Shown piece after piece: positions 33,284 through 42,823 of a stretch of DNA of 64,000 bases (position 1 is its first letter; every line of letters begins with the position of its first letter). The stretch comes from Pantoea coffeiphila (GTDB lineage: Bacteria; Pseudomonadota; Gammaproteobacteria; Enterobacterales; Enterobacteriaceae). Made by a program: the position numbers and the translations under genes. Under the pieces are notes generated by a model. It did no database searches, was not told where the DNA came from, and saw nothing but the letters and a program-made list of their open reading frames with translations. The stretch is taken from contig NZ_JAFBFW010000008.1 in NCBI RefSeq assembly GCF_016909495.1, positions 124,001-188,000 on the forward strand. Direction: 5' to 3'.

Positions 33284-35758
33284 TTAAGCGCCAAAAGGCA
33301 CCGAATGAGCGGTGTTTTTCTGCTCCTCGCCGCAATATTTTTCCACCTCCAGCTGGGCCATATGGCCGCAGTTAGCCTGCGCTAACCGGGAGGAGCCGAT
33401 ATCAAAGGTCAGGCAGTTAACGCTGCCGTTTTTGCACAGGGTTTTAGGCTCTGACAAATCTGCCGGGTCGAACCAGGCCCCTTCACACACCCGAACTACA
33501 CCGGGGCGGATATCATCACTCACCTGCGCTCCCACCAGGATCTGCCCACGGTCGTTGTACGCGCGCACCAGGTCCCCGGACTGGATCTGCCGGTCTGCAG
33601 CATCCTGGGTATTGATCAGAATCGCCTCGCGGTTGCTGACCGCGTATTTGTCTCTCAGGGGCGTATTATCCAGCTGCGAATGCAGGCGGTGCGCCGGGTG
33701 CGAGGAGTTCAACGACAGCGGATAGCGCTGCGCAATGTCGCTGCCGCGCCATTCGTGCGGTGGGAACCAGCCCGGCAGCCCCGGGCAGTCGTCGTAATTC
33801 ATTTTTGCCACGCTGCGGGAGAAAATTTCGATACGTCCGCTGGGTGTACCCAGCGGGTTGAGCAGTGGATCGGCACGAAAATCGGCAAAGCGTATCCAGT
33901 TTTTATTCTCTTCCGGGACAGGGAAGCGGATGTAATTGTTCGACTGCCAGAATTGATCGAACGGCGGCAGCGGCACGCCCGCATTACGGGCCTGGGTCTT
34001 CATGTTGTCGTACATCGTTTTCAGCCACAGCATCTCATCGCGCCCCTCGGTAAAGGCCTGCTCAACGCCAAGCCGCGCGGCAATATCGCGGAAAATATCG
34101 AAGTCGTTACGCGACTCGTGCTGCGGCAGCACGCACTGGCGCATCGGGAAAACATAGCGCTGGGAATAGTCGCCGCCCATATCCATATCGTTGCGCTCAT
34201 AGCTGGTGGTGCACGGCAGGACGATATCGGCGAATTTTGCCGTGGACGTCCACCAGGGTTCATGCACGATGATGGTTTCAGGATGCTGCATGGCCTGCCG
34301 CAGATTATTGGTATCCTGCTGGTGTACCAGCGGGTTACCGCCGGCGACGTAGACCATTTTAACGTCGGGATAGGTGACCTGGCGACCGTTGTAATCAATG
34401 GTTTTTCCCGGATTGGCCAGGCAGTCGGCCATTCTGGCCACCGGAACCGGAACGGGTGAGTTTTGTGGCGCTTCTCCGGCGCTGATGCCGGACAGAATAC
34501 CGCCTTTCGCCGACGGACTACCGCCGGAAGAGTAGTGATAGCTAAATCCAAAACCACCGCCAGGCAGGCCAATCTGGCCAAGCATGGCAGCCACAGTCAC
34601 CAGCAGCCAGTGCGGCTGTTCACCGTGATGCTGCCGCTGAATGCCCCAGCCTGCCATAATCATCGTCCGCTTCTTCGCCATATCGCGCGCCAGCTGGCGC
34701 AGCGTTTCCGCTTCGACGCCGCAAATCGCACTGGCCCATTCCGCCGTTTTAGCCACGCCATCGTGCTCGCCAAGCAGGCTTTCACGGAACTGAGCAAAGC
34801 CGGTGGTATAGCGCTGCAGGAAGGCTTCATCATGCAGTTTTTCACTCAGCAGAGTATGTGCAATACCCAGCAGCATCGCCGCATCGGTGTAGGCGTGCGG
34901 CGCAATCCACTCCGCGTTCAGCTGTTTTGAACCGGGATTATTGATCGGGTCAACGGTGATAATCCGCGTGCCTTTTTTCGCCAGTGCGGCAAAGCCTTCC
35001 AGCCCGACGTGATCCGGCACGTTCCAGCTGTTTTTCAGCGTGGTGTAGGGGTTACATCCCCACAGCACCACCAGCTCGCTGTTATCAATCACGTTGGGCC
35101 AGGTCGTTTGCTGATCGTATACCTCGGTCGAGCCGACAACGTGGGACATAATCACCTGCGCAGCACCGGTAGAGTAGTCGCCGCTGTAGCTCAGAAAGCC
35201 GCCACTCAGATTCATCAAACGATGCAGCAGCGCCCGGCAGTTATGCAGCATGCCGGTACTTTTCCAGCCGCAGGACCCGGCATAAATCGAGGAAGGGCCA
35301 TAGGCCGACTGCAATCGGCGGATTTCATCGCTGACCAGCTGGATAGCCTTTTCCCAGCTGACCTTCACCCATTCATCGCGCCCGCGCAGATCGTTGCGGC
35401 TGCCGGGGCCATTTTCCAGCCAGCTTTTACGCACGACCGGTGAAGTAATCCGATTGGCGGCGTGCACCTGCCACGGAGCCATCTCAATCAGTTCATTGGG
35501 TGCCGGATCGTCCTGAACCGGCTGCACACCCACCATTTTTCCCTGCTCAACAATGGCTTCAAAAGCCCCCCAGTGAGCGGAGGTCAGAATGCCTTTCTTC
35601 GCCGGGCGCAGCGCGGCAAACAGCGGCATCGCCTGGCTCACCGCCCGGGCCACGGCGGAAGGAGAAAACAGCAGATCTAACGAGCTGGCGGCCAGCAGCG
35701 TGCTGCCCAGTTGCAGAAAACGGCGGCGCGACAGGCCGGAAAATACATTATTTTTCAC
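33284..35758 (-). CDS. torZ: Periplasmic TMAO/biotin-sulfoxide reductase TorZ (Mo-bisMGD enzyme)
   Basis: An 824-residue molybdoenzyme of the DMSO-reductase family that reduces S- and N-oxides such as TMAO. The Tat signal SRRRFLQLG is at the N-terminus. The Mo-ligand serine lies in GDYSTGAAQVIMSHVVGS, and WGIQRQHHGEQPHWLL and GQIGLPGGGFGFSYHYS are typical. There is no N-terminal Fe-S Cys motif, as expected for this subgroup. It resembles E. coli TorZ more than TorA. It starts with GTG inside the 3' end of the cytochrome gene (11-bp overlap). No torD chaperone is adjacent. Confidence 0.92.
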   Translation of the reverse strand: MKNNVFSGLSRRRFLQLGSTLLAASSLDLLFSPSAVARAVSQAMPLFAALRPAKKGILTSAHWGAFEAIVEQGKMVGVQPVQDDPAPNELIEMAPWQVHAANRITSPVVRKSWLENGPGSRNDLRGRDEWVKVSWEKAIQLVSDEIRRLQSAYGPSSIYAGSCGWKSTGMLHNCRALLHRLMNLSGGFLSYSGDYSTGAAQVIMSHVVGSTEVYDQQTTWPNVIDNSELVVLWGCNPYTTLKNSWNVPDHVGLEGFAALAKKGTRIITVDPINNPGSKQLNAEWIAPHAYTDAAMLLGIAHTLLSEKLHDEAFLQRYTTGFAQFRESLLGEHDGVAKTAEWASAICGVEAETLRQLARDMAKKRTMIMAGWGIQRQHHGEQPHWLLVTVAAMLGQIGLPGGGFGFSYHYSSGGSPSAKGGILSGISAGEAPQNSPVPVPVARMADCLANPGKTIDYNGRQVTYPDVKMVYVAGGNPLVHQQDTNNLRQAMQHPETIIVHEPWWTSTAKFADIVLPCTTSYERNDMDMGGDYSQRYVFPMRQCVLPQHESRNDFDIFRDIAARLGVEQAFTEGRDEMLWLKTMYDNMKTQARNAGVPLPPFDQFWQSNNYIRFPVPEENKNWIRFADFRADPLLNPLGTPSGRIEIFSRSVAKMNYDDCPGLPGWFPPHEWRGSDIAQRYPLSLNSSHPAHRLHSQLDNTPLRDKYAVSNREAILINTQDAADRQIQSGDLVRAYNDRGQILVGAQVSDDIRPGVVRVCEGAWFDPADLSEPKTLCKNGSVNCLTFDIGSSRLAQANCGHMAQLEVEKYCGEEQKNTAHSVPFGA

Positions 35759-36935
35759 GAGAGCTTCCTTGTTCAGAGGGCAGTCCGGCAGGTGGCATAT
35801 CGCTGGCGTGGTTTTGCGCGTACAGCGTCAAAATGCGCAGCTGCTCCTCGTTCAGCGCGGTACGCGAGGCCATACCTTTCATCACGCCAATCCACTGATT
35901 TGCGGTGAAGTGATCCAGTGCGGTCAGGCCGTGACAGCCGGTACAGTTAGCGGACATCAAATCGCTGGCGTACTGCCAGATTTTTTGCTGGTTGGCGATC
36001 AGCGCCTCGGAAGGGAACCACGCGGTCAGAGCAACATGATGCCACTGCGTATCGGTCTGGCTGTCGGTTTGCGAGCCCAGCGTTTTCAACTGCTGCTGAC
36101 TGTTTTCATCCAGCACCGCACGAATAATTCGCCGGCCGGGTGCGCCATAGATCACGCCGGTTACACCATCCTGCTGCCAGCCTTCCAGGCGCGCTTCTGT
36201 CAGCGAACCCTGATGACGTAACGGGATCACGGGTGCAGACGGGAACAGCGTACCGGCGGAGTTGGTGATGCCAGGCTCCAGTACAAAAGACTGCGTTTTA
36301 ATGCTGTAAAGCGGGCTGTCCGCCGGTTTGACATCGGTCGTCAGGGCCGCAAGCTGGCTGGCACCGGCCGCGTTACTTAAGGTCATGTCCGGCAGGATAT
36401 GTGCCACACCACGATGGCAGTCAATACAGGTCTGATTCTCTTTTATCGCTACCGGATGCGCCTTACGGGCTTCAGGCCGCTGAGCAAGAATATCCATCGC
36501 TTCAAAGCTGTGGCAGCTGCGGCAGGTGGCTGAGTCGTTGGCCTTCATGGTCTTCCATACCGATTCCGCCATCGCCAGTTTATGGGCGTTGTACTTCTCT
36601 TCGGTATCTATCTTGCCAGTAATTTCGCCGTAAACATCCTTAACTGCGGCGATCTTGGTCAGCATATAGGAGACAGGGGCCGTGGGGATATGGCAGTCGG
36701 CACACTCGGCGCGGATACCGGCGTGGTTTTCGAAATGAACGCTGCCCTGATACTCAGCCAGCGGTCTTTCCATACTGTGGCAAGAAACACAGAAGGCCGT
36801 ATCGCTGGTTTTATGCATCACGGTGACACCACCGGCGACCAGCAGCAGGCCGATGAACAGGCCCAGCAGCATCAGCAACAGCGCACGCCAGCCGCACAGT
36901 CGCTTCAGCCGCCCCTCTTTCCTGAAATAATTCAT
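35748..36935 (-). CDS. torY: Pentahaem c-type cytochrome TorY (NapC/NirT family)
   Basis: A 395-residue membrane-anchored cytochrome that passes electrons from menaquinol to TorZ. An N-terminal anchor helix (LLLMLLGLFIGLLLVAGG) is followed by five haem-binding CXXCH motifs: CVSCH, CADCH, CRSCH, CIDCH and a C-terminal CTGCH in a separate domain, the TorC/TorY layout. The ATG at 36935 (MNYFRKEGR, GGGGAA upstream) is used; the frame is open to 37034 but the added residues read through an inverted-repeat region. It is the promoter-proximal gene of torYZ. Confidence 0.92.
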   Translation of the reverse strand: MNYFRKEGRLKRLCGWRALLLMLLGLFIGLLLVAGGVTVMHKTSDTAFCVSCHSMERPLAEYQGSVHFENHAGIRAECADCHIPTAPVSYMLTKIAAVKDVYGEITGKIDTEEKYNAHKLAMAESVWKTMKANDSATCRSCHSFEAMDILAQRPEARKAHPVAIKENQTCIDCHRGVAHILPDMTLSNAAGASQLAALTTDVKPADSPLYSIKTQSFVLEPGITNSAGTLFPSAPVIPLRHQGSLTEARLEGWQQDGVTGVIYGAPGRRIIRAVLDENSQQQLKTLGSQTDSQTDTQWHHVALTAWFPSEALIANQQKIWQYASDLMSANCTGCHGLTALDHFTANQWIGVMKGMASRTALNEEQLRILTLYAQNHASDMPPAGLPSEQGSSREK

Positions 36936-36961
36936 AACTTCCCCTGTTAATACTGATTGGC

Positions 36962-36999
36962 TCAGTGCAGCGCACTGAAAAGTAAGCGCACTTACTTTT
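36962..36999. promoter_or_regulatory. Two abutting perfect inverted repeats upstream of torY
   Basis: TCAGTGC-AGC-GCACTGA (36962-36978) runs into AAAAGTAAG-CGCA-CTTACTTTT (36978-36999). They lie between selB and torY. The second, on the minus strand, ends in TTTT and could be the selB terminator; the first could be an operator for torYZ. Confidence 0.55.
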
Positions 37000-37086
37000 A
37001 TCCCACAACTTGCGAATGGTTTTTTTGTGGTCAATCAACTCAGGGGGACGTTACGGCAGCGGCATTTAAAATCGGTAAAGTACGAT

Positions 37087-38925
37087 TTACAGAAACATTC
37101 CGCCATCGCGCAGCAGATGTTCATTGCCTTTACGGCGGGTAAAACCACTGCGGTCGAAAAATTCCAGAATCTGTATCGCCAGCTTGCGGCCAACGCCCAG
37201 GCGATCGCGAAAATCTGCGGCGCTGCTGCCCAGTCCTTCAGCATCACGCTGGCGAATAATGTCGGCAAAACGGGTTATCTGGCTGTGGCTGTAATAACGA
37301 TCCTTCACGACGGCGACGATCAGCCCGCTTTGTGCCGCTTTGCGCAGCGCCTGCCGCATCACATCCTCCGGGCAGTTCAGCGCCAGGGCCAGGTCCCGCA
37401 CCCAGCGGGCGTTATCGGTAAACAGCGGTTCAGCCCGCTGCCAGAGCGCGGCTTCCTGCGGCTCGAAGCGAATGGCAAAATCGGGTAAATGCAGCCAGCC
37501 CCGGCTATTCACCAGCCTGCCGCTGCCGATCAGTCCATCGATCAAACAGCCTGCCAGCGCAGAAGGCCGGTCGGGCAACGCCATGCGCCGCAGGCGATCG
37601 CGCCCCAGGCCTGGACGATCGCTATTGCTGCGGTGATAGTGTGTCATCTCGTCAAGCAGCCGCTGCTGCCAGTCCTGAATCATCTGCGGCAATATCATAT
37701 GCCCGGCGATAATCTCCGGGCGCAGGCGGTAGTCCAGATTAACCAGCGCTTTTTCATGCAGCTGACGCGCCCAGCTCAGTTCCGACAGTGGCCGTGGGCG
37801 CTGCTGCAAATACAGAGCGATGATCTCAGCATCCTCCCGCGCCTGCTCTAACTGGTGCAGCCAGGCAAGAAACCCAGGCTGGCGCTTGCCGCGTTTCGGT
37901 GACGCCAGCAGCAGCACCCGCGCCGCTGCCAGCGTGTGTTTCGCGCCGATATCACGCAGGATCAGGCGATCGTTATCGGCCAGCCACAGCGGTGTGTCGA
38001 GCAGCAGCTCGGCCAGATTATCCGCCAGCAGCGACAGCCGCCCGGTGATATGGCGAGCACCGTGATGGAGATGCAGCGGCTGGCCCTGCCGCAGCGGCTG
38101 CTGCTGTTCCAACGCGACGATAACCCGCTCGCAGGGCGTTTCCGGTAGTACAGACAGCAGCCAGTCGCCGCGCGAAATCGCTGATTTTTCCACGCTGCCG
38201 GCAATATTCAGCGCCACCCGCTGCCCGCCGTGCGCCGTCTGGTTCGGCTGATTCTGCACGTGCAAACCGCGAACGCGGACTGCCTGATTCGCGCCGCTCA
38301 GCCACAGCGTATCGCCCACGCAGATCTCGCCAGACAGCGCGGTGCCGGTCACTACCAGCCCGGCCCCTTTGACGTTAAACACCCGATCGATAGCGAGACG
38401 AAACGGCCCCTTGCGACGGGACTTCCCGGCCGGCAGCTGGCGCAGATGATCCGCCAGTGCCGCGATGCCCTCACCGTTCAGTGTGCTGGTAGGAAACTGA
38501 GCAACCTGCTGCCAGCCCATCTGCTGAGTGAGGACATTGATCTGCTGCGCCACGTCAGCCAGTCGCTCGGCTTCCACGCTGTCGCTTTTGGTGATGGCCA
38601 CGGTCAGCGGTGGCCGCCCGCCGAGCTGAAGGATAGCCAGATGTTCGCGCGTTTGCGGCATCACACCGTCATCGGCTGCGACCACCAGCAGGGCATGATC
38701 GATGCCGCCAATGCCGCTGAGCATATTGCTGAGAAATTTTTCGTGGCCGGGAACGTCAATAAAGCCGACGATCGCGCCATCCGGCTGCGGCCAGTAGACA
38801 TAGCCAAGATCGATGGTCATGCCGCGCGATTTTTCTTCCGGCAGTCTGTCGGCATTCACGCCGGTCAGCGCCTGTAGCAGCGAGGTTTTACCGTGGTCAA
38901 CGTGACCGGCGGTGGCAATAATCAT
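37087..38925 (-). CDS. selB: Selenocysteine-specific elongation factor SelB
   Basis: A 612-residue translation factor. The GTPase domain shows [28 protein letters not shown] and TKSD; EF-Tu-like domains follow; then four C-terminal winged helices that bind SECIS RNA. It delivers Sec-tRNA to the UGA codon of selenoprotein mRNAs. The ATG at 38925 overlaps the selA stop by 4 bp and gives the E. coli length within two residues. It lies downstream of the formate dehydrogenase operon whose UGA it decodes. Confidence 0.97.
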   Translation of the reverse strand: MIIATAGHVDHGKTSLLQALTGVNADRLPEEKSRGMTIDLGYVYWPQPDGAIVGFIDVPGHEKFLSNMLSGIGGIDHALLVVAADDGVMPQTREHLAILQLGGRPPLTVAITKSDSVEAERLADVAQQINVLTQQMGWQQVAQFPTSTLNGEGIAALADHLRQLPAGKSRRKGPFRLAIDRVFNVKGAGLVVTGTALSGEICVGDTLWLSGANQAVRVRGLHVQNQPNQTAHGGQRVALNIAGSVEKSAISRGDWLLSVLPETPCERVIVALEQQQPLRQGQPLHLHHGARHITGRLSLLADNLAELLLDTPLWLADNDRLILRDIGAKHTLAAARVLLLASPKRGKRQPGFLAWLHQLEQAREDAEIIALYLQQRPRPLSELSWARQLHEKALVNLDYRLRPEIIAGHMILPQMIQDWQQRLLDEMTHYHRSNSDRPGLGRDRLRRMALPDRPSALAGCLIDGLIGSGRLVNSRGWLHLPDFAIRFEPQEAALWQRAEPLFTDNARWVRDLALALNCPEDVMRQALRKAAQSGLIVAVVKDRYYSHSQITRFADIIRQRDAEGLGSSAADFRDRLGVGRKLAIQILEFFDRSGFTRRKGNEHLLRDGGMFL

Positions 38926-40301
38926 GCACTTATCATCCTGATAAACAGTTCTTCGTCTTCCAGCGTGCGCAGATCGAGCCACAGAGAGCCGTCGTGAATG
39001 CGCCCGATCACCGGCACATCACCCTCACGCAGTTTGCGGGTGAGCGCCATCAGAGTGCTGCCGCTGCCGTCGCGAGGGGTCAGAGTCAGCGCCGTACCCG
39101 GCAGGCGCTCAATCGGCAGTGAGCCGCTGCCGATCTGCGAAGAGCAGGGTGCCAGCGCCACGCAGAACTGTTGCCCGCAGGCGGCTTCCACAGCGGGCAG
39201 CAGCCGCAGTCCCTGGGCATGAATATCCTGCCGGGTGCGGGTCAGGAATCTGAGCGTGGGCAGCTGTTCCGCCAGCTTATCCGGCTGACGATACAGCTGG
39301 AGCGTGGCTTCCAGCGCGGCGAGGGTGACTTTATCCACCCGCAGCGCGCGCTTCAGCGGATGCTGCTGCAGGCGTTCGATAAGCGCTTTTTTGCCGATGA
39401 TGATCCCGGCCTGCGGCCCGCCCAGCAGCTTATCACCGGAAAAGCTGACCAGGCTGACACCGGCTGCAATCAGCCGCTGCGGCATCGGTTCTTCGGGTAA
39501 GCCATGCTGGCTGAGATCGATCAGCGAACCGCTGCCCAAATCAACCACCACCGGCAGGCCAGATTCCTCCCCGAGCGCGATCAGTTCCGCTTCGCTGACG
39601 GCCCTGGTAAAGCCCTGAATCTGATAATTGCTGGTGTGCACCTTCATCAGCAGCGCGGTGTCTTCCCCAATCGCCTGGCGGTAATCTTTCAGATGGGTGC
39701 GGTTGGTGGTGCCCACTTCGCGCAGAGTACAACCCGCCTGAGTCATCACATCCGGGATGCGGAAAGCGCCGCCGATTTCCACCAGCTCACCGCGTGAGAC
39801 GATCACCTGTTTACCCGGTGCCAGCGCGGCCAGCATCAGCAGCACCGCCGCCGCATTGTTATTGACGATGCAGGCGTCCTCCGCGCCGGTAAGCTGGCAC
39901 AGCAGATCGGCCAGCGCCCTATCGCGGTGGCCGCGCCCGGCATCATCCAGCGAATACTCGAGGGTCACGGGGGATCGCATCGCCCTGGTGGCAGCGGCAA
40001 CGGCGGTTTCAGCCAGCTGCGCGCGGCCAAGGTTGGTGTGCAAAACCGTACCGCTGAGGTTCAGCACCGGACGCAGCCCGCAGCGGCTCTGATGATGCAG
40101 CAGACTGCGGGCATGGCTTGCCCAGTCCTGGCTCCAGGCAGGGAGCTGCTGATGCTGCCGGATATGCTCACGTGCGCTTTGCTGCATCTCACGCAGGATG
40201 GCGACCAGCCTGACGTGGCCCCATTTACCGGAAAGCACCTGCATCGCGGACTGGCGCAGCAGGCTGTCTATGGACGGAAGCTGATGGAACAGATTACTCA
40301 C
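38922..40301 (-). CDS. selA: L-seryl-tRNA(Sec) selenium transferase SelA
   Basis: A 459-residue PLP enzyme converting Ser-tRNA(Sec) to Sec-tRNA(Sec). Visible are the N-terminal tRNA-binding part ([10 protein letters not shown]), [43 protein letters not shown] and the PLP-lysine motif [15 protein letters not shown] at about residue 290. It is translationally coupled to selB. It starts 58 bp after the fdhE stop in the same direction. selC and selD are not in the window. Confidence 0.97.
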   Translation of the reverse strand: MSNLFHQLPSIDSLLRQSAMQVLSGKWGHVRLVAILREMQQSAREHIRQHQQLPAWSQDWASHARSLLHHQSRCGLRPVLNLSGTVLHTNLGRAQLAETAVAAATRAMRSPVTLEYSLDDAGRGHRDRALADLLCQLTGAEDACIVNNNAAAVLLMLAALAPGKQVIVSRGELVEIGGAFRIPDVMTQAGCTLREVGTTNRTHLKDYRQAIGEDTALLMKVHTSNYQIQGFTRAVSEAELIALGEESGLPVVVDLGSGSLIDLSQHGLPEEPMPQRLIAAGVSLVSFSGDKLLGGPQAGIIIGKKALIERLQQHPLKRALRVDKVTLAALEATLQLYRQPDKLAEQLPTLRFLTRTRQDIHAQGLRLLPAVEAACGQQFCVALAPCSSQIGSGSLPIERLPGTALTLTPRDGSGSTLMALTRKLREGDVPVIGRIHDGSLWLDLRTLEDEELFIRMISA

Positions 40302-40359
40302 GGTTAGTCGTCACCTCATCCCTGCGGAGCGGAAAAAAATTGCCGGCCGTCTTCATGGC

Positions 40360-41286
40360 TTACTCCCCGGGAAACAGGAACGGATTCAGGCTGCTGCGGG
40401 CAAAACCCTCCTGCTCCATCCGCGCGTCAAGGATCAGCGAGGCGAGATCGTCGGCAACCGGTTCCACGGCCGGATCTTTTTCCTGGTAAAGCATTTTCAG
40501 GTAGGTCCCGCAGTCGCCGCAGCTTTCGGTTTTAATCGCGGCAGTTTCGCTATCCAGCGACCAGTAGTGCAGGTCTCGCGTTTGCTCGCAGTTGCTGCAC
40601 TTCGCCCGCACCACGTGCCATTCGCTTTCGCACAGGTTGCAGTGAAGGTAGCGCAAGCCGTCTTTGTGGCTGCCCATATGGATTACGCTGGCAACCGGCA
40701 CGCTGGCACACACCGGGCAAAACTGGCGCTGTTCGCCCGATTCAGCTCTGGCTTTACCGGGGATCAACGCCGCCATCTGCGCCCAGTAGATCGATAGCGC
40801 CGCCCAGATAAACGGCGCCTTATCGCTGCTCACCTGGGCGAAGTCGTGAGCCAGCAGCGCCCCGGCCATTTGCTCCAGTTCGCTGGCAGAGGCTTTTTCC
40901 AGATTCTCCAGTACCGACAATGCAGGCCCGCTCATCTCCGGCTTCAGTTCGGCGATCAGCGAATGCAGCATCTGCTGCCAGTGGGCATCGCGCGGCAGCG
41001 TGGCGGTATCCAGCGGCGGTTTGCCGAGGCGGGCACTCTCTTCCAGCCGCGCCTGTAGATCCATCCGCAGCGGATGATCGTAGAGGACGATCTCCTGCGC
41101 GGCGGCGATAACCGCCGCAAAGCGCAGATAGTCGCCCAGTGGATTCTTCTCCGCCAGCTGCCGCAAACGGGCAGCCCGGCGGCTGTACAGGTGTTTCAGC
41201 TGAGGGAAAAGTAACGGCGGGATGCCCCCCGCCGGGTTACTTTTTTCCTTCTCCAGCCGGTCCTGCGGAATAATTCTAATCGTCAT
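40360..41286 (-). CDS. fdhE: Formate dehydrogenase accessory protein FdhE
   Basis: A 308-residue cytoplasmic protein needed for formate dehydrogenase activity. It binds iron through a rubredoxin-like region with paired cysteines: [30 protein letters not shown] and [11 protein letters not shown]. Its ATG overlaps the fdoI stop, as part of the fdoGHI-fdhE operon. Confidence 0.96.
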   Translation of the reverse strand: MTIRIIPQDRLEKEKSNPAGGIPPLLFPQLKHLYSRRAARLRQLAEKNPLGDYLRFAAVIAAAQEIVLYDHPLRMDLQARLEESARLGKPPLDTATLPRDAHWQQMLHSLIAELKPEMSGPALSVLENLEKASASELEQMAGALLAHDFAQVSSDKAPFIWAALSIYWAQMAALIPGKARAESGEQRQFCPVCASVPVASVIHMGSHKDGLRYLHCNLCESEWHVVRAKCSNCEQTRDLHYWSLDSETAAIKTESCGDCGTYLKMLYQEKDPAVEPVADDLASLILDARMEQEGFARSSLNPFLFPGE

Positions 41287-41936
41287 CAGGGACCTTTATC
41301 GTGTTGTCGCGGTGGGTTTTGCTGCTCGCGTAGCGATCGATACCAGCGCGGATGATGCCGTTTAGCCCAGCTTACGCTAACCCAGCCTTCGACCATGGCG
41401 GTTATCGTCCCTTTCACCCACAGTGCCGCATAAACGTGCACCATAATCACCACGATCAGCACAACGGCCGAGACAGAATGCACCACCAGCGCCAGCCGGA
41501 TCAGCGGGATGCTGAAGTAGCCAGCGAACCAGGGACGCCAGATCGCCACGCCGCTTAACAGCAGCAGCACTAAACTGAGGATCGCTGCCCAGAATACGCA
41601 CTTCTGACCAAAATTATAGCGCCCGGTATCTCCCACCTCTTCGTTTTGGGCAATTTTATGGATGTTTTTTGCCCACAGGATGTCGTTTCGCTCCAGCAAA
41701 TTGTGCCGCCAGTAGCGGAAAAACATCAGCAGGAAAGCCACAAACATCACTACGCCTATAAAGGGATGCAGGATACGCGCCAGCTGCGGCGTGCCCATGA
41801 TCTGCATCAACCAGTTAAACGACGGGAAGAAGAATCCCAGGCCGCTCACCGCGGCCAGAACAAAGCAGATGGCCACCAGCCAGTGATTAATACGCTCCGG
41901 GGCGCTGTAGCGCTGAATTCGCTGCGGCTTTTTCAT
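41286..41936 (-). CDS. fdoI: Formate dehydrogenase-O cytochrome b556 subunit FdoI
   Basis: A 216-residue inner-membrane subunit with four helices and haem-ligand histidines ([52 protein letters not shown]). It passes electrons from formate oxidation to quinone. Its ATG overlaps the fdoH stop by 4 bp. Assigned to the aerobic FDH-O rather than FDH-N because fdhD is divergent upstream and fdhE follows. Confidence 0.95.
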   Translation of the reverse strand: MKKPQRIQRYSAPERINHWLVAICFVLAAVSGLGFFFPSFNWLMQIMGTPQLARILHPFIGVVMFVAFLLMFFRYWRHNLLERNDILWAKNIHKIAQNEEVGDTGRYNFGQKCVFWAAILSLVLLLLSGVAIWRPWFAGYFSIPLIRLALVVHSVSAVVLIVVIMVHVYAALWVKGTITAMVEGWVSVSWAKRHHPRWYRSLREQQNPPRQHDKGP

Positions 41937-42820
41937 GGCTGTTCCTCCTCCTCATCATCATCTTCTTCAACACGGTTAGGTCCGATACCGACATAGTGGA
42001 ATACCGAAGCGGCAAAGGTGGCGGCAAAACCAATCGCCGCCAGCGGTTTCCAGACGCCTTTCCAGAAAGTCACCGCCGGACTGATCGCCGGGTTCTGCGG
42101 CAAACCGTGATAAAGCTGCGGCCTGTCGGCATGATGCAGCACGTACATCACGTGCGTACCGCCCACGCCTTCGGGGTCGTATAGCCCGGCGTGCTGATAG
42201 CCGCGCCCCTGCAGCTCACCCACGCGCTCGGCCGCCAGCGTTTTCATATCCTCTTTGCTGCCAAAGTGGATCGCGCCGGTTGGGCAGGTTTTCACACAGG
42301 CGGGCTCCTGCCCGACGTTAACCCGGTCGACACAAAGCGTGCATTTGTAGGCACGGTTGTCCTTCGGGTTGATGCGCGGCACGTTGAACGGGCAGCCGGC
42401 AATGCAGTAGCCGCAGCCAATGCACTGCTCCGACTGAAAATCGACGATGCCGTTGGCATACTGAATAATTGCCCCCTCGGACGGGCAGGCCTTCAGGCAG
42501 CCGGGATCGGCACAGTGCATGCAGCCGTCCTTACGGATCAGCCATTCCAGCCGGTTATTCTCTTCCACTTCAGAGAAGCGCATCACCGTCCATGACTGCG
42601 CGGACAGATCGGCAGGGTTGTCATACACCCCGACGTTGCTGCCCACCTCGTCGCGCAAATCGTTCCACTCGGAGCAGGCCACCTGACAGGCTTTGCAGCC
42701 GATACAGGTGGTAACGTCGATCAGCTTGGCCACTTCCTGCTGATGGTCCCGCGCACGTGGCGCGGGGGTGAGGTCGTTGGTAGCAGAGCGGCGGACAATG
42801 TCCTGAGATTGATAAGCCAT
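41933..42820 (-). CDS. fdoH: Formate dehydrogenase-O iron-sulfur subunit FdoH
   Basis: A 295-residue electron-transfer subunit with four [4Fe-4S] cysteine clusters: [41 protein letters not shown] and [23 protein letters not shown]-terminal membrane helix ([21 protein letters not shown]) precedes an acidic tail. It begins 3 bp after the fdoG stop. Confidence 0.97.
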   Translation of the reverse strand: MAYQSQDIVRRSATNDLTPAPRARDHQQEVAKLIDVTTCIGCKACQVACSEWNDLRDEVGSNVGVYDNPADLSAQSWTVMRFSEVEENNRLEWLIRKDGCMHCADPGCLKACPSEGAIIQYANGIVDFQSEQCIGCGYCIAGCPFNVPRINPKDNRAYKCTLCVDRVNVGQEPACVKTCPTGAIHFGSKEDMKTLAAERVGELQGRGYQHAGLYDPEGVGGTHVMYVLHHADRPQLYHGLPQNPAISPAVTFWKGVWKPLAAIGFAATFAASVFHYVGIGPNRVEEDDDEEEEQP

Positions 42821-42823
42821 CGT

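Noticed and set aside
33284-35758. Assignment of the molybdoenzyme as cytoplasmic BisC
   Set aside because: bisC is in this neighbourhood in E. coli, but this protein has a Tat signal and a translationally overlapping pentahaem cytochrome, which fits TorZ.
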